This document shows, in pieces, positions 60,589 through 64,000 of a DNA stretch of 64,000 bases. Each line of letters starts with the position of its first letter. Within the stretch, counting starts at the first letter, position 1. Source of the stretch: Lacipirellula parvula (GTDB lineage Bacteria; Planctomycetota; Planctomycetia; Pirellulales; Lacipirellulaceae); the NCBI RefSeq assembly GCF_009177095.1, contig NZ_AP021861.1, positions 3,764,501 through 3,828,500 on the forward strand, read 5' to 3'. Made by a program: the position numbers and the translations under genes. Below the pieces are notes generated by a model. It was not told where the DNA came from and did no database searches. It saw only the letters and a list, made by a program, of their open reading frames with translations.

Positions 60589-62898
60589 TCAGCTCGGTTG
60601 CAGCATTGCTGCGGCTTCAGCAGCCCGGCGGAATGCTGCGAGCGAGCTTTCCAGCTGCTGTAGCTCGGCGAGCGACAGTAAGAATGCGAGGGTCGATTCA
60701 GCGCCTTGATTCTCGTTGACGCGGTCGGCATGCAACCCGTCGTGGCAGCCGCCTGTGCTGGCGTCGTAGACTTCCACGCCCAGATCGTTGCGGCCGAGGA
60801 ACCATTCAAAAGCTAGTCGCGCTTCATTCAGCCACGATGCTTCTTCCGTCGTGCGGTACGCCTCGACGCATGCTGCGACCGTCGCCCAGGCCTCGATCGG
60901 TTGTTGGTCGAAATCAGCGCGTGGACCGCCGCGCTTGTGGAAGCCATCGCTGCCAATGGGGCGGAAATGCCCTCGCGGGGCTCGCTGGACGCCGACGAGC
61001 CATTCAAGCGACCGCAGCCCCAACTCTTGAACCGCGACATCTCCCATAGAACACCCGCTGAGGATTAACGCATGCGACAGGGCTGCATTGTCGTAGCTGA
61101 GCGTTTCCTCAAACCATGGCCAAGACGTCGTAGAGACTCGTTGGTGGAGGTCGACCAGCCGCTCAACGAGCGTCGCCCGAACTTGCGTTACCGCGCGGTC
61201 GCCGTCGAAGCGGCGGAGATACTGGTCGATCCCCATTAGCGTCGACGCCCAGGCCCGGGGGGAGTGAATCTCGACGCTCGCCGGCAATGCTCGATGGAAG
61301 ACTTCCATCGCCCAGCACTGTAGGCTCCGTTGCTTCGAACGTCCGATGCAAGTCCCCAGAGCGCACATCGCGCGGCCGAAGCAATCGTCGGAGCCGAGGA
61401 TATCTTCGTGGACCCAGCGGCGGTCGAACGTGAGGAAGTTGCGGAATCGGCGTTGCTCGGGATCGAATGCCGCGTCAACAAATGCCGCGTAACGGGTCGT
61501 GGCGCGCTGCATTTCAAGTGTGTCGAGTCCCATCTCTTCGAGCGCCATGGCGAATTGCAGGCCGCGGGCGTTGTCGTCGGTGCAGTACCCCTCAGCGAAA
61601 TTGGGTAGCGTGTACTTGGCGTGCTGCAAGAGACCGCAGGAGTCTGTCATACGCAGCAGATGCTCCAGACGCCATTTGGGTAGCTCCCACGGGCGCTCGT
61701 CGAGCGTCTGAATCGCCAGCGGTTTCACTTGGCGATCGAAGCGAACGCGCCGCGCCTGCTGAAACGAGTTCATGTAGAGATGGGCGACGTGACTCCAGAT
61801 CATCTCGCGCCCGAGCGTGTACGCTTGGCGTCCCATCGCAACACGCCGCGGATCGTCACGCAGCAGACTGCAGATTTGCTGAGCGATGGCGCTTGAGTCG
61901 CGGAATGGCACAAGGGCGCCGCGGTCTTCGGCCAGCAGTTCCTCGGCGTGCCAGTAGGGCGTCGAAACTACTGGCTTGCCGCAACCGAAGGCGTACGCCA
62001 ACGTGCCTGAGGTGATTTGTGCCGGCTCCAGGTAGGGAGTAAGGTAGATATCGGCGGCAGCGATAAACTCGATTAATTCGTGCCGTTCAACGAAACGGTT
62101 GTAGAAAATGACGTTCTTCCGCACGCCGAGATCGCTCGCCATCCGTTCCAGGCTGAGTCGATACGTCTCGCCTTGTTCGCGAACGAGATTCGGGTGAGTG
62201 GCGCCGAGGACGATGTATACGACGTTAGGGAACTCACGGATGATCTCCGGCAAAGCCTGGAGTGCGTGCTCGATCCCCTTGTTTGGAGAAAGGAGGCCGA
62301 ACGTGAGGATGACGTGCTTCCCCTCGACGCCAAATTGCTCTTTTGAAGCGTTGGGATCGACGAACGGCATATCGGGAATACCATGAGCGATGACGTCGAT
62401 TTTCGCGTCGGGGACGCCGTAAATGTCGAGCAGAAACTCGCGGCCGCGCTGCGACATGACGACAAGTCGCGAAGAGAGATCAGCCAACTCTCGCATCACC
62501 CGGCGCTGGTCGTACGAGGGGTTCTTGAGTACGGTGTGGAGCGTCGTGACCACGGGCATTCTGACATCGTGCAGTAGCGCGAGAATATGCCGCCCCGCCT
62601 GCCCGCCGAAGATGCCGTACTCGTGCTGAAGCGAGACGACGTCAACATTGCTGAAGTTGAGAAAGTCGGCCGCGCGACGATAGGAGTCGAGATCTTGCTG
62701 CTCGAACTCGAATTGCACTTCCCGCGGATAGTCGTATCCCTCGGCGATGTCGTTGACCGGGACGACGCAGCAATCGATCGACGGATACTGCGTCGCCACT
62801 GCTCCAAATAGGTCGCTGGTAAAGGTGGCGATGCCGCACTTGCGCGGCAGGTAGTCGCCGACAAAGCCGAGTTTGCGAAAATCCGTATTGCGAACCAT
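60589..62898 (-). CDS. GT4 glycosyltransferase fused to a six-hairpin glycosidase-like domain
   Basis: 769 residues. Residues ~1-380 are a GT4 transferase: KLGFVGDYLPRKCGIATFTS, SLQHEYGIFGGQAGRH, VIAHGIPDMPF, LTFGLLSPNKGIEHALQALP, and donor-site region PAQITSGTLAYAFGCGKPVV. Residues ~400-769 form an alpha/alpha-toroid-like domain (YCTDDNARGLQFAMALEEMG, RWVHEDILGSDDCFGRAMCA, WPWFEETLSYDNAALSHALI, PRGHFRPIGSDGFHKRGGPR). Acceptor and donor are unknown. It is convergent with the GH130-type gene; such GT4/GH130 pairings fit synthesis and turnover of a mannose-containing glycan (inference). Confidence 0.88.
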   Translation of the reverse strand: MVRNTDFRKLGFVGDYLPRKCGIATFTSDLFGAVATQYPSIDCCVVPVNDIAEGYDYPREVQFEFEQQDLDSYRRAADFLNFSNVDVVSLQHEYGIFGGQAGRHILALLHDVRMPVVTTLHTVLKNPSYDQRRVMRELADLSSRLVVMSQRGREFLLDIYGVPDAKIDVIAHGIPDMPFVDPNASKEQFGVEGKHVILTFGLLSPNKGIEHALQALPEIIREFPNVVYIVLGATHPNLVREQGETYRLSLERMASDLGVRKNVIFYNRFVERHELIEFIAAADIYLTPYLEPAQITSGTLAYAFGCGKPVVSTPYWHAEELLAEDRGALVPFRDSSAIAQQICSLLRDDPRRVAMGRQAYTLGREMIWSHVAHLYMNSFQQARRVRFDRQVKPLAIQTLDERPWELPKWRLEHLLRMTDSCGLLQHAKYTLPNFAEGYCTDDNARGLQFAMALEEMGLDTLEMQRATTRYAAFVDAAFDPEQRRFRNFLTFDRRWVHEDILGSDDCFGRAMCALGTCIGRSKQRSLQCWAMEVFHRALPASVEIHSPRAWASTLMGIDQYLRRFDGDRAVTQVRATLVERLVDLHQRVSTTSWPWFEETLSYDNAALSHALILSGCSMGDVAVQELGLRSLEWLVGVQRAPRGHFRPIGSDGFHKRGGPRADFDQQPIEAWATVAACVEAYRTTEEASWLNEARLAFEWFLGRNDLGVEVYDASTGGCHDGLHADRVNENQGAESTLAFLLSLAELQQLESSLAAFRRAAEAAAMLQPS

Positions 62899-63037
62899 AG
62901 GGCGCTTATCAAATAAAGGGCGACGGTCCGCGTCGCGGCGTCCGATCGGCGCTCGACCGATCGAAAGAACACGCCCCCGGTTCGACAGTGAAGTCGAATA
63001 CAGCGGAGGTGTGATGTACTAACAATTTTCGCAGCGT
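62899..63037. other. Spacer between BON gene and the fusion glycosyltransferase
   Basis: Short intergenic region, no feature seen. Confidence 0.4.
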
Positions 63038-63283
63038 CTAGTGCTGCGGCTTCTTCTCGACAAGGATCATCTGATCGACAATGCGACTAATGCCCGGGAC
63101 GCTTTGTACGGCTTTCATGATCGGGTTCCGCTGAATCGCGTACTGCAGCGAGCCGGTCAGCGTGACCATCCCTTTTTGAACCGTGGCCGTCACGCGAGTT
63201 TGAGAGCCCGAGCCTGAGCGCATCAATCGCTGATTGACGGCCTTCAAAAGATCCTTGTCCGAGACTTGGTTGCGGCCGAGCAT
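63038..63283 (-). CDS. BON-domain protein
   Basis: 81 residues from the ATG of MLGRNQVSDKDLLKAVNQRL, with GGAAAGG upstream. A single BON domain: a helix, then TRVTATVQKGMVTLTGSLQY, AIQRNPIMKAVQSVPGISRI and VDQMILVEKKPQH. BON domains bind phospholipid or attach to envelopes. No signal peptide is visible at this start. A longer open frame upstream does not look coding. Confidence 0.88.
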   Translation of the reverse strand: MLGRNQVSDKDLLKAVNQRLMRSGSGSQTRVTATVQKGMVTLTGSLQYAIQRNPIMKAVQSVPGISRIVDQMILVEKKPQH

Positions 63284-63553
63284 GGCATCGCCTTTCCAAT
63301 AGAAGAAGACGCCGCGATGAGAATACGCGACGCAGGGAAAGGGATCGACCATATGGCCGAGGGCCGGTCAGTGAGAGAGGATCTCCCCTCCAGCATTCAT
63401 CGTACGCTTGTACGGAGCTTCACGCCACAGCGGAAATGTCGTGCCAGAGCTGTTTTTATGACGCATCGGTCAATTTTTGGCTTGCCGACGGATGTGTAGG
63501 GCGGAGTGGCGAACGCTTGCAGGCGGCCATTCCCGTGCTTTAGCGAGTGCATC
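63284..63553. other. Intergenic region
   Basis: About 270 bp, no gene or repeat recognised. Confidence 0.4.
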
Positions 63554-64000
63554 TCAAGGAATTGCCTCTGGCTGCACCACGTCCGTCCATACGCGAAAAT
63601 CTGCTAGTCGATTTGCCCCATAAGTCGTCGTGAGGGCCACGTCCGCGGCGTCGCGGCCACGAGCCATCAGAATCCGACCGATGCGAGGGACGTTGTTCCT
63701 GGCGTCGAAGGAATGCCATGCCGCCCCGAGATAGACTTCGAACCACGCGCTAAAATCCATCGGCGAGGACTGGCGCGGGACGCCGATATCGCCGAGGTAT
63801 CCGGTGCAGTAGCGGGCAGGAATATTCAGCGATCGACAGAAAGTGACTGCAAGGTGCATGTAGTCGCGGCAAACGCCGACGCGCTCGCGATAGACTTCCA
63901 GTGCAGTGCGATTCGCCCGAGCTTTCAAATAGTCGAAGCGAATATGCCGGTGGACAAAGTCGCACACCGCCTGCACCAACGGCCATCCGGCGGGCAGGTG
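63554..64000 (-). CDS. Transglutaminase-like protein (5' part outside window)
   Basis: The frame enters from the right edge and ends at 63554; 148 codons are visible. Transglutaminase-like core: catalytic Cys in VGVCRDYMHLAVTFCRSLNI, His in FSAWFEVYLGAAWHSFDARN, and Asp after it. The upstream residues (GWPLVQAVCDFVHRHIRFDY) continue beyond 64000. Such proteins are predicted cysteine proteases or protein cross-linkers. The missing N-terminus prevents a finer call. Confidence 0.85.
   Translation of the reverse strand, partial: HLPAGWPLVQAVCDFVHRHIRFDYLKARANRTALEVYRERVGVCRDYMHLAVTFCRSLNIPARYCTGYLGDIGVPRQSSPMDFSAWFEVYLGAAWHSFDARNNVPRIGRILMARGRDAADVALTTTYGANRLADFRVWTDVVQPEAIP

Overview
The window is high-GC DNA from a member of the Planctomycetota, most likely the order Pirellulales. 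Evidence: a DUF1559 pseudopilin-like protein (FTLVELLVVIAIIGVL start, FCFADGHV near the end), a DUF1207 outer-membrane protein, dockerin and PEP-CTERM secreted proteins, a surface protein with the LEDRRML leader motif, a BlaI/M56 regulatory pair, a planctomycete-type tyrosine integrase, and many short palindromic repeats between genes. No rRNA genes or CRISPR arrays were seen. There is one tRNA, tRNA-Val(CAC).

Layout. 1-3.7 kb: partial superoxide dismutase, a small coiled-coil protein and an HD/PAS/GGDEF signalling protein. 4-11.2 kb: FAH-family hydrolase, small secreted or membrane proteins, DUF1207 protein, an HTH protein with palindromes in its tail, a lamin-tail PEP-CTERM protein and a PilZ-like protein. 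11.4-15 kb: PAS histidine kinase overlapping one FixJ-type regulator, followed by a second. 15.2-16.8 kb: ribosomal protein S18, hotdog thioesterase, LolD-like ATPase. 17-23 kb (minus): DUF1559 protein, dockerin/PEP-CTERM protein, glycosyltransferase with an in-frame repeat insertion, and a translationally coupled pair made of a flavin halogenase-like oxidoreductase and a chorismate-lyase-like protein. 23.2-30.4 kb: a roughly 2180-residue M56 metallopeptidase with three related beta-sandwich modules and TPRs, preceded by blaI and twin operators. 30.7-39.4 kb: membrane protein, gltX, a secretin-N-repeat protein, a small acidic protein, an unassigned small transcript and rtcB. 39.5-42.4 kb: NtrB/NtrC-like two-component system.

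42.5-52 kb is accessory: tRNA-Val, integrase, an orphan gene, a type I restriction-modification operon (hsdR-hsdM-hsdS) with three lesions in hsdR and one in hsdM, a frameshifted pseudogene, and about 1.7 kb without convincing genes. 52.2-57.3 kb encodes a TIGR03032/DUF4915-type protein and a 1297-residue glycine-rich beta-helix/dockerin surface protein. 58-64 kb has a cold-shock protein, a small basic protein, a GH130-type enzyme convergent with a GT4/six-hairpin fusion, a BON-domain protein and a partial transglutaminase.

The most distinctive features are (i) the heavy load of small palindromic repeats, some of which supply stop codons or lie in frame inside proteins; (ii) the BlaI/giant M56 system with its paired CTACTG-N6-CAGTAG operators; (iii) the halogenase/chorismate-lyase pair; (iv) a compact promoter-to-terminator transcript at 37.36-37.66 kb with two overlapping mini-ORFs; and (v) the decaying restriction island.
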